Of a stretch of 64,000 nucleotides of DNA, positions 44,532 to 53,409 are shown piece after piece. The notes under the pieces were generated by a model that saw only the letters and a program-made list of their open reading frames with translations, was not told the DNA's origin and did not search any database. Location: NCBI GenBank assembly GCA_009702045.1, contig WLIV01000004.1:62001-126000 (forward strand). The letters run 5' to 3'. The DNA comes from Actinomycetota bacterium. Lineage in GTDB: Bacteria; Actinomycetota; Acidimicrobiia; Acidimicrobiales; Ilumatobacteraceae. A program made the position numbers and the translations under genes. Position 1 is the first letter of the stretch, and every line of letters begins with the position of its first letter.

Positions 44532-46659
44532 AACTGTCCACGAACGGCGCAACCACCGCTTCGAACAGCGGGGTGAGCCACTGAATGAACGTGTTCGTGA
44601 AGTGGTCGCCGTCGCGGTAGACGAGGATGTCGCCGACGACCACCGGACACAGGCCGTTGGCGCAGGTCCATCTTGGTGGTTCGACGAAGCTCACCCTGTC
44701 GGTGGCGGTCATCGACCGCAGGGCATCGTTGATCGCAGTGGCCTCGGCGGCGTCACTGCGCGCATCGCAGGCGGAGATCTGGTGGCGGTTCTTGGCCACG
44801 CAGTCGGGAACGTTCTTCGGCGGGTTCGGAACGTCACCGATGATGATCGGCTCGACCCCGTCGGCGCGCAGGCTTGCGATCAGCGCAGGGATCTGACCCT
44901 GCCATTGTGCGACGGAGATCGGTTGCCGTGAGCCAGCGTCGGTGAGCGAATAGAACTCGGACATGAACACGAAGTTCGCGCCTTGCTGCTTCATGTAGGC
45001 GCGCACGGCCGCCCGCCATGCGCCGCAGTGATGGAAGACCGTGTTGTCGTGGTTGTTGAACACCTCGACGTCGAGGTACGGGCAGCCACCCTGGGTCAGT
45101 GCCAGCAGCTTCCAGTGGTGGGTCTTGCCGATGGAGTCGAGCGCGCTGAACCACTGCGCGGCGTGCGAGTCGCCCCACAGCGCAACCGTGATGGTGCCGT
45201 TGGGGTCGCCGAACACGCAGCCCGGCTTTACGTCGCTGGCGTAGTACTGGTGGCAGCCGTTGCCATAGATGGAGCCGGTGTCGTTCTTGGCGTTGAGTAC
45301 CGGCGGCCGCACATTGTCGGGCACTACGTCGTTCGTGAGCGCGTCGACGATGGCCTGTACCACAGGCGTATCTGCCATGGCGATGGGCACTGGCCCGGCG
45401 GGCACGGTGGTGGGAGGTGTGGTGGTGTCCATGCCAGCGGTGTCGGCCGTGGGGAGCGTGGTGGCGGGTGTCGCTGTGGTGGTGGTGACAACAGCCGATG
45501 GAGCAGCGGCGACGACGCCGGTGGACAGGTCGGGGTGATAGTTGTGCAGCAGCACCCCTGCGAGCAGGCTGACCGCCACCAGCCCGCCGCCCATCGCCAA
45601 CGATCGCGCTGGCCGTCGGGCGAGCGGCCGGTACGAGCGGATCGGGTCTTCGATGAAGCGGTAGCCCATCTCGGCGAGAGCGAATACCAGCGCGAGGGCG
45701 ACGATCTTCTCGCTGAAACGCAAGCTGCGGTCGAGGCGCGCCTCAGCGATCACCAGCACGGGCCAGTGCCACAGATACAGCGAATACGAACGTGTGCCGA
45801 GGTACACGAATGGCTCATGGCGCATGAAGAACGATGGTGAGCGCGGCGTACGGTTGCCGGCCACCAAGATGGCACCTGTGGCGAGCACGGGAAGCGCGGC
45901 AGCCCATCCGGGGAAGACGGTGACTTTGCCGAACGTCACTATTGCGACGCCGATACCGGCGATGCCGACCCAGCCGAGTGCAGCCCGGTGGCGATCGGGG
46001 ATGCGGTCGGTGTGTGGGGCAACTGCCGCGAGTAGGGCTCCCAGCCCAAGTTCCCACGCCCGAGTGTGCAGTCCGAAGTACGACCAGGATGGGCTCCCGG
46101 AAGTGAGCAGCACGCTGAGGCCGAACGAGCCGACGACGATGGCGCCCATCGCTTGAGCAGTTCGGCGCCGTACGTTGCGCGCACCGATGGTGACGACGCC
46201 GATCAACGCTGGCCAGATGAAGTAGAACTGCTCCTCCACTGCGAGCGACCAATAGTGACGCAAGGGCGACGGCGCAAGCGAGGCGCTGAGGTAGTTCGTG
46301 CCGCGCTGAGCGAACAGGAAGTTGGCCGCGAACAACGCCGCTGCCCGGACCTCAGCGGCAAGATCGGACAAGCGGGTCGCGGGCATCAGCACTGCGCCAG
46401 CGATGGCGGTGACGACGATGACCGTGGCTGAGATGGGGAGGAGTCGCCGGGAGCGCCGGGCGTAGAACGCCTTGATCGAGATGCGGCCCTTGGTCTCGCG
46501 CTCGTCGATCAACAGTGAGGTGATGAGATAGCCGGAGATGACGAAGAAGACGTCGACGCCCACGAAACCGCCGTCGAGTCCGGGTACACCGAAGTGGTAC
46601 AGCAGCACAGCCACCACGGCGATCGCGCGCAGGCCCTCGATATCGCGACGATATTTCAC
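44518..46659 (-). CDS. OafA-type acyltransferase with C-terminal SGNH domain
   Basis: 713 residues. The N-terminal acyltransferase-3 domain (about 1-370) has ten or so membrane helices, with DIEGLRAIAVVAVLLYHFG and FVGVDVFFVISGYLIT. A low-complexity Thr/Ala linker follows. The periplasmic SGNH part has nucleophile motif ALWGDSHAAQWF and C-terminal DGDHFTNTF (Asp-His). Such enzymes add acetyl groups to surface polysaccharide or cell-wall sugars. GTG 46659 has minus-strand TAACCT 6 nt before it. Confidence 0.94.
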   Translation of the reverse strand: MKYRRDIEGLRAIAVVAVLLYHFGVPGLDGGFVGVDVFFVISGYLITSLLIDERETKGRISIKAFYARRSRRLLPISATVIVVTAIAGAVLMPATRLSDLAAEVRAAALFAANFLFAQRGTNYLSASLAPSPLRHYWSLAVEEQFYFIWPALIGVVTIGARNVRRRTAQAMGAIVVGSFGLSVLLTSGSPSWSYFGLHTRAWELGLGALLAAVAPHTDRIPDRHRAALGWVGIAGIGVAIVTFGKVTVFPGWAAALPVLATGAILVAGNRTPRSPSFFMRHEPFVYLGTRSYSLYLWHWPVLVIAEARLDRSLRFSEKIVALALVFALAEMGYRFIEDPIRSYRPLARRPARSLAMGGGLVAVSLLAGVLLHNYHPDLSTGVVAAAPSAVVTTTTATPATTLPTADTAGMDTTTPPTTVPAGPVPIAMADTPVVQAIVDALTNDVVPDNVRPPVLNAKNDTGSIYGNGCHQYYASDVKPGCVFGDPNGTITVALWGDSHAAQWFSALDSIGKTHHWKLLALTQGGCPYLDVEVFNNHDNTVFHHCGAWRAAVRAYMKQQGANFVFMSEFYSLTDAGSRQPISVAQWQGQIPALIASLRADGVEPIIIGDVPNPPKNVPDCVAKNRHQISACDARSDAAEATAINDALRSMTATDRVSFVEPPRWTCANGLCPVVVGDILVYRDGDHFTNTFIQWLTPLFEAVVAPFVDSFSAG

Positions 46660-46665
46660 CCAGGC

Positions 46666-46671
46666 AGGTTA
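46666..46671 (-). promoter_or_regulatory. -10 element (TAACCT) of the acyltransferase gene
   Basis: Minus-strand TAACCT lies 6 nt before GTG 46659; probable leaderless start. Confidence 0.45.
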
Positions 46672-46745
46672 ACCGCTGACGGCAGTGGCCCCGAGGTCGC
46701 CCTGGCACTGGATCCTTGGGGGCGAACATCCGCACAAGCGACGGA

Positions 46746-46751
46746 TAGTGT
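46746..46751 (+). promoter_or_regulatory. -10 element (TAGTGT) of the diguanylate cyclase gene
   Basis: TAGTGT lies 6 nt before GTG 46758; probable leaderless start. Confidence 0.45.
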
Positions 46752-46757
46752 TGCGGC

Positions 46758-47969
46758 GTGCACGATGAGTGGGATCAGCTGCCGGTGGCGGGGAGCAGCT
46801 CGGATTCCCCCGACCCGGGAACTGTGAGAACTGAAGTGGTGCGGCGAGCCGCCCTCTTGGCGCCAGCGTCGATGCTCACCTCACCTGTCGGTGCTTTCTT
46901 CGTGGTGCTCGCGGTGATGGGTGATGCGTCGTGGGTCCGTATTGGCCTGTGGTGTGGTGTCTTTGTCGTCACGTTCTCGTTCCACTACGGCATGAGCGTG
47001 CACACAGCGCGTCGCATCGCGGAATCACCCACCGCGCTCCCAGGAGTGATGAACTCGGTTTCACGGTTGGTGGACGGCTTCGGGTGGGGCCTGGCTGGGC
47101 CGATCCTGGCACCCAGCAGTAGTGACCAAGAGTTGCGGCTGAAGGTCGTGCTGGTGCTCGCAGTCGTTGGGGTCTCTGGTGGCATTGTCATCGCCGGAGG
47201 CGCACGCTACGTCGCCCAGTTCATCTGTTCGTTGGCGCTGCCGCTCGTGGTTCTGTTCGCGTTCGACGGGGGTGCGTTGACCGCACTCCTGGTGCCCGGT
47301 CTGGTCACCACGTGTGCGGTCACCATCGGGTACGGCTGGGTCTGGAACAAGGCTGTCTTCGATTCCACCGAGGCTCAAATGCGCTCGGCGATCCTTGCCG
47401 AGCGCCTCGAGACTCAAGCTCGCGTCAGCGAGGAGGTTGCTGAGCGATCGCGAGAACTGCACATCGCGATGAGCGACATGGCCCGTCGCGACGATCTCAC
47501 CGGGATGTTGAACCGGCGCGGATTCTTCCAGGGTTTCCAGCACGTCGACGAAGAGGCGCGCACATGGCACGTTGCGCTGCTCGATGTCGACCACTTCAAA
47601 CAGGTCAATGACAACTTCGGTCACGCTGCGGGTGACGAAGCGCTACGACACATCGCCCGCGCAATGCTGGATGCGGTGCCGGACCACGCAGTACTCGGTC
47701 GCCTTGGAGGTGAGGAGTTCGCGCTCGTGCTGCCGGATGTGACGGCTGATGAGATGGTCATTGTCGTCGAACAGATCCGTACCCGACTGGATCGATCGCC
47801 GACGCCGGGTGGGCATGCGCTGACGGTGTCGGTCGGGATCTCCGCTGGCGGGCGCGGTGTGCCGTGGGGGTTGACGATCGACCAGGCGTTGTCCCGGGCC
47901 GATGCCGCGATGTACCGGGCGAAGGCCAGTGGGCGCGATGCTGTGGTGCTGGACGAGGTGCGCTCGTAG
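46758..47969 (+). CDS. Membrane diguanylate cyclase (GGDEF)
   Basis: 403 residues. The N-terminal sensor region (about 30-200) has five or six membrane helices. A short coiled coil (AERLETQARVSEEVAERSREL) and a GGDEF domain follow: RRDDLTGMLNRRGFF, ALLDVDHFKQVNDNFGHAAGDEAL, GRLGGEEFALVLP. The active-site GGEEF is intact. No RxxD feedback site precedes it (the position reads VPDHAV), so product inhibition may be absent. It makes c-di-GMP, perhaps to control surface polymer genes nearby. Confidence 0.95.
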   Translation: MHDEWDQLPVAGSSSDSPDPGTVRTEVVRRAALLAPASMLTSPVGAFFVVLAVMGDASWVRIGLWCGVFVVTFSFHYGMSVHTARRIAESPTALPGVMNSVSRLVDGFGWGLAGPILAPSSSDQELRLKVVLVLAVVGVSGGIVIAGGARYVAQFICSLALPLVVLFAFDGGALTALLVPGLVTTCAVTIGYGWVWNKAVFDSTEAQMRSAILAERLETQARVSEEVAERSRELHIAMSDMARRDDLTGMLNRRGFFQGFQHVDEEARTWHVALLDVDHFKQVNDNFGHAAGDEALRHIARAMLDAVPDHAVLGRLGGEEFALVLPDVTADEMVIVVEQIRTRLDRSPTPGGHALTVSVGISAGGRGVPWGLTIDQALSRADAAMYRAKASGRDAVVLDEVRS

Positions 47970-47981
47970 GTCAGCGGCGGC

Positions 47982-48782
47982 TCACATCGGGTCCCAGTTC
48001 GGCGTCCGCTTCTCCATCAGGGCGGCGGACGCCTCCTGCATGTTGTGGGTGAAGCCGGTCATGATCTGGATGCGGTTCTCCAGTTCCTTGGCATGGCGCA
48101 GGCTGGGCGCATCGAGCGCAGTGTTGATGCCGATCTTCGTCTGCCAGACGCCGAATGGGTTGTTGGCTCGGATGCTGCGGGCCATGCGCAGTGCAGCCTC
48201 GATCAGGTCGTCGGCGGGCACCACCTCGTGGACGAGTTGGATGCGGTGGGCTTCGTCCGACTCGATGATGCGCCCAGTGAGCATCATCTCTCTGGCGGCT
48301 CCGACACCGACGATCTTCGGCAGCAAATAGCTGGTGCCCATGTCCATCGACGACAGGCCGGCCTTGATGAAGGCAGAGCCGAAACGTGCCGACTGAGACG
48401 CGATGCGGATATCGCAGTGCAACGCGAATGCCAGCCCTCCGCCGACAGCGACACCGTTCACGGCTGCGACCATCGGAATCGGCAGGTCGTACATGCGCGA
48501 GTATTGATCGGTGAGGCGCACCTGCGAGTCGTACATCGCCTTGTAGCCCGGACCTGTTGAATCGGTCCAGCTCGTGCCGCCGCTGCTGAGATCTGCTCCA
48601 GCGCAGAAACCACGACCGGCGCCAGTGAGGATGCCGACGCGGAACTCGTTGGTGCTGAGTCGGTCGAGCGCTTCGTCCATCCCGTCGATGAGTTCACGGT
48701 TGATCGCGTTCAGTCGCTCCGGGCGGTTGAGGGTGACGAGTGCGATCCCGTCCTCGAGTGTGGTGAATTCGACAGCGGCCAT
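47982..48782 (-). CDS. Enoyl-CoA hydratase/isomerase-family protein
   Basis: 266 residues, crotonase fold. VTLNRPERLNAINREL, oxyanion-hole segments GAGRGFCAGADLS and AAVNGVAVGGGLAFALHCDIRIAS, and SAFIKAGLSSMDMGTSYLLPKIVG. The last segment carries Asp rather than the hydratase Glu, and the first Glu site is also changed, so isomerase, hydrolase or C-C lyase activity is possible. Minus-strand TACCGT lies 6 nt before ATG 48782, giving it its own leaderless start at the end of the aromatic operon. Confidence 0.92.
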   Translation of the reverse strand: MAAVEFTTLEDGIALVTLNRPERLNAINRELIDGMDEALDRLSTNEFRVGILTGAGRGFCAGADLSSGGTSWTDSTGPGYKAMYDSQVRLTDQYSRMYDLPIPMVAAVNGVAVGGGLAFALHCDIRIASQSARFGSAFIKAGLSSMDMGTSYLLPKIVGVGAAREMMLTGRIIESDEAHRIQLVHEVVPADDLIEAALRMARSIRANNPFGVWQTKIGINTALDAPSLRHAKELENRIQIMTGFTHNMQEASAALMEKRTPNWDPM

Positions 48783-48788
48783 GGCTGC

Positions 48789-48794
48789 ACGGTA
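48789..48794 (-). promoter_or_regulatory. -10 element (TACCGT) of the crotonase-family gene
   Basis: Minus-strand TACCGT lies 6 nt before ATG 48782, in the 13-bp gap after the aldolase gene. Confidence 0.4.
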
Positions 48795-48795
48795 C

Positions 48796-49572
48796 TCAGT
48801 TGCCGGTTCGAGGGATGAACCGACCAGCGAGCTGGCTGGCGCCCTTGGCCAACAACGTCACGTCTGCTCCGACGGTGAGAATCGTGGCTCCGGCCTCGGC
48901 GTAGCGCTGGGCCAGCGCCTCATCGAACGTGTTCACGCCGGCAGCCTTGCCGGTGGCGGCGATGGTGCGGATTGCGGCTTCGACTGTGGCGATTACCTCG
49001 GGATGCGAAGAGCCGCCAAGCAACCCCATCGACCCGGCAAGATCGGCTGGCCCGATGTAGACCGCATCAATACCATCCACGGCTGCGATGTCGGCGAGGT
49101 GGGGGATGGCGTTGATGTGTTCGACCTGCACGATGACGGTGATGTCGTCATCAGCGTGCGAGTAGTAGTGCGTGTCGAGTCCCCAGCGTGCAGAGCGGGC
49201 GAGCGACGCACCGATACCGCGGACACCGCGCGGCGGATAGCGCACGGCACGCACGACGAGCTCGGCTGCCTCGACAGAGTCGATCATCGGCACGAGAAAG
49301 TTGATGACGCCGATGTCGAGGTACTGCTTGAACAGCACAGTGTCGGCCGCAGCCGGTCTTACCACGGGCGCCACTGGATAGCCGCTCATTGCTTGCAGCT
49401 GAGCAAGGACGGAACGCAAGTCGTTCGGGGCGTGTTCGGTGTCGATGGCGAGTAGGTCGAGACCCGACGCAGCGCAGATCTCGGCAGCGACAGGGTCGCC
49501 AGACGCGACCCACATGCCGTACTGCGCGCGACCGGATCGGAGACGGTGTTTGAGTGATGCCGGATTGTTCAT
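48796..49572 (-). CDS. HpcH/HpaI-type class II aldolase
   Basis: 258 residues. Starts SLKHRLRSGRAQYGMWVASGDPVAAEICAASGLDLLAIDTEHAP; VIVQVEHINAIPHLADIAAVDGIDAVYIGPADLAGSMG carries the metal-ligand Glu and Asp. Relatives split 4-hydroxy-2-oxoacids into pyruvate and an aldehyde, the last carbon-carbon step of meta-cleavage routes. ATGA overlap with the hydratase gene fixes ATG 49572. No acetaldehyde dehydrogenase follows, unlike MhpE/MhpF systems, so the aldehyde may differ. Confidence 0.92.
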   Translation of the reverse strand: MNNPASLKHRLRSGRAQYGMWVASGDPVAAEICAASGLDLLAIDTEHAPNDLRSVLAQLQAMSGYPVAPVVRPAAADTVLFKQYLDIGVINFLVPMIDSVEAAELVVRAVRYPPRGVRGIGASLARSARWGLDTHYYSHADDDITVIVQVEHINAIPHLADIAAVDGIDAVYIGPADLAGSMGLLGGSSHPEVIATVEAAIRTIAATGKAAGVNTFDEALAQRYAEAGATILTVGADVTLLAKGASQLAGRFIPRTGN

Positions 49573-50375
49573 CGGAACCTGCAAGTGATAGTGCCCAGTG
49601 GACCGTAATCCGCATGGAACGTGGAATCGGGCGTGACCCACACTGGACGCGTGAAGGAGCCAGCCAGGATGAGTTGGCCGGCCTCCAGCCGTGTGCCGTG
49701 GAGTGCCAACTTGTTGGCCAGCCAGGCGACGCCGTTGGCAGGGTGGTCGAGCACCGCCGCAGCCACGCCCGACTCTTCGATCACACCGTCGCGGTAGAGC
49801 AGCGCCGACACCCAGCGGAGGTCGACCTCGTCGGGTCGCACACGGTGGTTGCCGACGACGATGGCGGCATCGGCGGCGTTGTCGGCGATGGTGTCGACGA
49901 TGGTTCTGCCGGTGCCGCTGAGAGCGTCGGTCATCTGCACGCGGGCGTCGAGGACCTCGAGCGCAGGCACGACGTACTCCACCGCGGCGAGGGCATCGGC
50001 GAGCGTGCAGTCGGGTCCGCTGAGCGGCTTACCGAGCATGAATGCCAGTTCGACCTCCACTCGCGGAGCGATGAAACGCTGGAGCGGGAGATCATCGCCA
50101 TCTGAGAAGAACATGTCATCGAGCAGGACCCCGTAGTCGGGTTCGGCGATGTTCACCGCTTGCTGCATGGCTCGGGACGTGAGCCCGATCTTGCGGCCCT
50201 GCACCACCCGACCCTCAGCGAGGCGACGATCGGTCCAGGCTCGTTGGATGGCATACGCGTCGTCGATCGTGAGCTGCGGATGGCGCTGAGAGAGCTGACG
50301 GACAGGGGTGCGGGTGCGGGCCGCAGTCAGCAGTTCGTCGGCGCACTCGGCGATCAACTGGGGGTCGGCGCTCAA
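49569..50375 (-). CDS. 2-keto-4-pentenoate hydratase-family protein
   Basis: 268 residues, MhpD/HpaH fold: LTIDDAYAIQRAWTDRRLAEGRVVQGRKIGLTS, PDYGVLLDDMFF, RVEVELAFMLGKPL (metal-ligand Glu) and VLDHPANGVAWLANKLALHG. It would add water to a 2-hydroxydienoate, giving the 4-hydroxy-2-oxoacid used by the aldolase downstream. The start is TTG 50375, whose bases overlap the monooxygenase stop (TTGA); no ATG or GTG fits. Confidence 0.93.
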   Translation of the reverse strand: MSADPQLIAECADELLTAARTRTPVRQLSQRHPQLTIDDAYAIQRAWTDRRLAEGRVVQGRKIGLTSRAMQQAVNIAEPDYGVLLDDMFFSDGDDLPLQRFIAPRVEVELAFMLGKPLSGPDCTLADALAAVEYVVPALEVLDARVQMTDALSGTGRTIVDTIADNAADAAIVVGNHRVRPDEVDLRWVSALLYRDGVIEESGVAAAVLDHPANGVAWLANKLALHGTRLEAGQLILAGSFTRPVWVTPDSTFHADYGPLGTITCRFR

Positions 50376-51991
50376 TGCCCCACTCCGATCACTGTGCGCA
50401 GCGCGTCGGTGACTGCCGTGAGGTCGGCCGCACGACACACTGCAGCGACGTAACGGTCGGGACGCAGCACGATCACCTCATCGTTCGGCCGAGCAAGCAG
50501 CCAGTCGCGGAAACCGCCATCGACGTCGACGAGATGCTGTAGCGGCTGGTCTGCGGCTGCCACTTCTGCGGTGCCAGGAAGCGGTCGTGAGCGGGGTGAG
50601 TCGACCTGTACGAAGCGTGCGCCGAGTGCGCCCCACCACCGGCGCTGCTCGGCATTCAGCCCGGCGGAGGGATCGCGGCCGATGCCGATGACGGCGAACC
50701 ACGGGCCAATCGCGTCGTCCAAACGCAAACGCGTGCGGTTGTCCGTCTCGACGAGTGGCTGGGGGAACATGCGGCCCGTGGGGTGATCGCTGCGCTTGGC
50801 CGTGTCGGCTCCGGTGACGACACCCGTCGTATAGCGCGGCATCGGCTTGAACTTCATTTGCAGGATGTATTCCTTGCCGCCGGGGACGACATTCAGTACC
50901 CGGAACAGCAGGCTGCGCAGGCGCTCGGTAACTCTGTTGTGCGGTGTGTACAGGTTCCCAATGCGGGTGGCGAATCCCACCATCACGGCTGCAGTGTGAC
51001 GACGCTCGATGTCGTAGGTGTCGATGAGTTCGGGGCCTGCGCGACCGCTGACCACTGCTGCCAACTTCCACGCCAGGTTCGTGACGTCGCGCATCCCTGA
51101 GTTCATCCCCTGGCCGAAGAACGGCGGCTGCAGGTGGGCTGCATCGCCAACGAGCAGCACCCGGCCGTTCTGAAATGTCTCTGCGATGCGCGAGTGGTGC
51201 ATGTACACACGGCTACTCACGACGCGGGGGAGTGCGACACCCGCGTAGCGGGGTGCAATGAGCGACATCACGTGGCCGGGGTGCATGGCTGCAGCGTCAT
51301 CGGCGTCGTCGTCAAGTCGAAACTCCCACCGGCGGTGCCGGTAGGGCAGCGGCACCATCAGGACCGGCTTGTGCGAGTCGCAGTAGACGGCCGAGTACGG
51401 CATGTCGAGCACGTCGTCGGCGACATCGACTACCAGCCATTTCATCGCTGCGGTGGAGCCCGTCATCTCGATGCCAGCGAGGCGGCGCACCGTGCTCTTG
51501 CCGCCGTCGGCACCGACAAGGTAGGAGGCATAGATCTGGTGTGCCGTGCCGTCGCGATCGGTGACGGTTGCGGTGACGCCGGTGCCATCAGCGACGTACG
51601 ACTGCAGTTCGTGCCCGAGTCGCACGTCGATCGTGTCGAAGCGTTTCACCGCCCTGCGCATCGACGCTTCGAACAACGGCTGCAGGAACAGGTTGCGACG
51701 CGGCCAGCCGTATGGCTTTCCGGCCGGCTTGACGTGGGCGAAGCAGCGCCCCCACGAGGTGTGATAGCGAATCGGTGTGTTCTGCACACAGTCGTCCAGC
51801 ACTTGCTCCACCGCACCTGCCGCCTGACACGTGCGCAGGCTCTCGTCGTCGATACCGACCGCTCTGGGGAAGTCGATGACCTGCAGTTCTCGGTCGAGGA
51901 CGACGGCCTTCACGCCGTACACGCCGAGCAGGTTGGCCATCGTGATACCGCACGGGCCGCCGCCCACGATGAGGATGTCGGTGGTGATCAC
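50372..51991 (-). CDS. FAD-dependent aromatic monooxygenase (MhpA/PheA-like)
   Basis: 539 residues. FAD site ILIVGGGPCGITMANLLGVYGVKAVVLDREL; DG motif YLVGADGGKSTVRRLAGI; GD motif VGDAAHLQPPFFGQGMNSGMRDVTNLAWKL. The C-terminal thioredoxin-like domain ends WLLARPNDEVIVLRPDRYVAAVC, as in phenol and 3-(3-hydroxyphenyl)propionate hydroxylases. It would add a hydroxyl to a phenolic ring, making the catechol used by the next enzyme. GTG 51991 overlaps the previous stop by 4 nt (GTGA). Confidence 0.94.
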   Translation of the reverse strand: MITTDILIVGGGPCGITMANLLGVYGVKAVVLDRELQVIDFPRAVGIDDESLRTCQAAGAVEQVLDDCVQNTPIRYHTSWGRCFAHVKPAGKPYGWPRRNLFLQPLFEASMRRAVKRFDTIDVRLGHELQSYVADGTGVTATVTDRDGTAHQIYASYLVGADGGKSTVRRLAGIEMTGSTAAMKWLVVDVADDVLDMPYSAVYCDSHKPVLMVPLPYRHRRWEFRLDDDADDAAAMHPGHVMSLIAPRYAGVALPRVVSSRVYMHHSRIAETFQNGRVLLVGDAAHLQPPFFGQGMNSGMRDVTNLAWKLAAVVSGRAGPELIDTYDIERRHTAAVMVGFATRIGNLYTPHNRVTERLRSLLFRVLNVVPGGKEYILQMKFKPMPRYTTGVVTGADTAKRSDHPTGRMFPQPLVETDNRTRLRLDDAIGPWFAVIGIGRDPSAGLNAEQRRWWGALGARFVQVDSPRSRPLPGTAEVAAADQPLQHLVDVDGGFRDWLLARPNDEVIVLRPDRYVAAVCRAADLTAVTDALRTVIGVGH

Positions 51992-53409
51992 TGCACGACT
52001 TCCTGGAGGAACGCGAGGCTCGCAGAGTTGAACGTGTCGGGGTCCTCGAAGTGTGGCCAATGGCGCACCCCGGGCATCTCGAACAAACGGGCGTTGGGCA
52101 TCAAGCTGGCGACGCGCCGCGACGTGTTCTCGTATTCGTTGTGGTCCTTGCCGGAGGCGACCACGAATGCGGGCGCTGTGATCTCGCTCCACTCTTGCTC
52201 GCTGAGCAGGTTCCGGTCGCGGACGTCGGGGTCCTGGAGGATCAGGATGTGGTCAATGGCACGCTTCATCTCCGGCAGGCCATAGACCGCCTGACGGAGT
52301 GCGACGAGATCGTCGATTCGGTTGGCCGGCTCCGCGATCAGGTGTTCGAACATCGCGCTGATCGACGCCCAGCTGGGGTCATTGACTGCCTTCGTGCGCT
52401 CGGCGCGTATGCGGTCCATGTTCGTGCGAGTGGCGATCAGACCGGCGGTGGCCAGGAAGATGAGTGCCTCCACCTGCTCGGGATGGTCGTGGGCTAATCG
52501 GGCGGCCACCCATGAGCCCAACGACACGCCGATGAACGATGCCCTTTCCACGCCAAGTTCCCGCATGACTGCGCGCACGTGGTCGATGTAGACGGCGATC
52601 TCGTAGTCGGTGTCGGGCTTGTCGCTGAAGCCGTTGCCAATCATGTCGATGGCGATGCAGCGGTACTGCCGTGCATACGGTCCGAGGTTCGCGGCAAACG
52701 TCTCCCAGTGACCCCCGGTGCCATGCAGCATCATCACCACGGGCGCGTCTGCGGGGCCAGCCTCGGCGTAACGGGTGCGCACACCGTCGACCTCGAGAAA
52801 CCCTTGTGTAAAGGCGACCTCGCGTAGGTGCGTCCAGATGCTGCGGTACGGGCGATCGCCGGGCAGTGCCACACCCATCCGCTCGGCCACACCGGCACGC
52901 CATTGCTCGACCGGCTCCCACTCGGCCTCGGCGGCGATCACGCGCTGGGTCTCGGTGAGGATCTGCTCGTCCGTCCGGGACAGGTCGAGCGCCACCCGCC
53001 ATGGTTGGCGCGTGTGGAACGGTGTCGTGCAGTACATCTCGATCTTGTTGCCTTCGGGGTCGGCGAAGTAGATGCTCCAGCTGTTCCCGTGGTTGCGCGC
53101 TTCGAGGCCGGGCGCATGTACCGCGTCCGCCCGCGCATGGAAGGCGCGCAGTTCGGGCAGGCCTGGCACACGGAAGGAGATCTGGCCCAACAGCCGTGTG
53201 TCGTACGGCGCGTTGCGGCCGGTGATCATCACCAACTGGTGATGTTCAAACGGGTCACGTGAGAGGAACGTGAGGTGGCGTCCGAGATGTTCTCCCTCAT
53301 CGACAACGGTCATACCGATGACATCGGTGTAGAACCGCTTCATCGAGTCCATGTCATTGACCAGCACGCCGACGTGCGTGAGCTGGGCATCGGGGGCCGG
53401 TGTACTCAT
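51988..53409 (-). CDS. Fusion: VOC extradiol-dioxygenase-like domain + alpha/beta hydrolase
   Basis: 473 residues. Residues 1-130 form one VOC domain with probable iron ligands His12, His57 (or 56) and Glu124 (FADPEGNKIEMYCTTP). A helical linker (140-190) leads to an alpha/beta hydrolase: HGTGGHW at 229-235, nucleophile Ser296 in GVSLG, Asp422 in SGKDHNE and His450 in PGVRHW. Ring-opening dioxygenase and meta-cleavage-product hydrolase are successive steps normally made by separate proteins. Both active sites look intact. ATG 53409 overlaps the kinase-like gene by 4 nt. Confidence 0.9.
   Translation of the reverse strand: MSTPAPDAQLTHVGVLVNDMDSMKRFYTDVIGMTVVDEGEHLGRHLTFLSRDPFEHHQLVMITGRNAPYDTRLLGQISFRVPGLPELRAFHARADAVHAPGLEARNHGNSWSIYFADPEGNKIEMYCTTPFHTRQPWRVALDLSRTDEQILTETQRVIAAEAEWEPVEQWRAGVAERMGVALPGDRPYRSIWTHLREVAFTQGFLEVDGVRTRYAEAGPADAPVVMMLHGTGGHWETFAANLGPYARQYRCIAIDMIGNGFSDKPDTDYEIAVYIDHVRAVMRELGVERASFIGVSLGSWVAARLAHDHPEQVEALIFLATAGLIATRTNMDRIRAERTKAVNDPSWASISAMFEHLIAEPANRIDDLVALRQAVYGLPEMKRAIDHILILQDPDVRDRNLLSEQEWSEITAPAFVVASGKDHNEYENTSRRVASLMPNARLFEMPGVRHWPHFEDPDTFNSASLAFLQEVVQ

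Noticed and set aside
45400-45540. Repeated GTGGTGG-type tract as a possible satellite repeat
   Set aside because: It is the Thr/Ala/Val-rich linker of the acyltransferase in reverse; the low complexity is explained by the protein.
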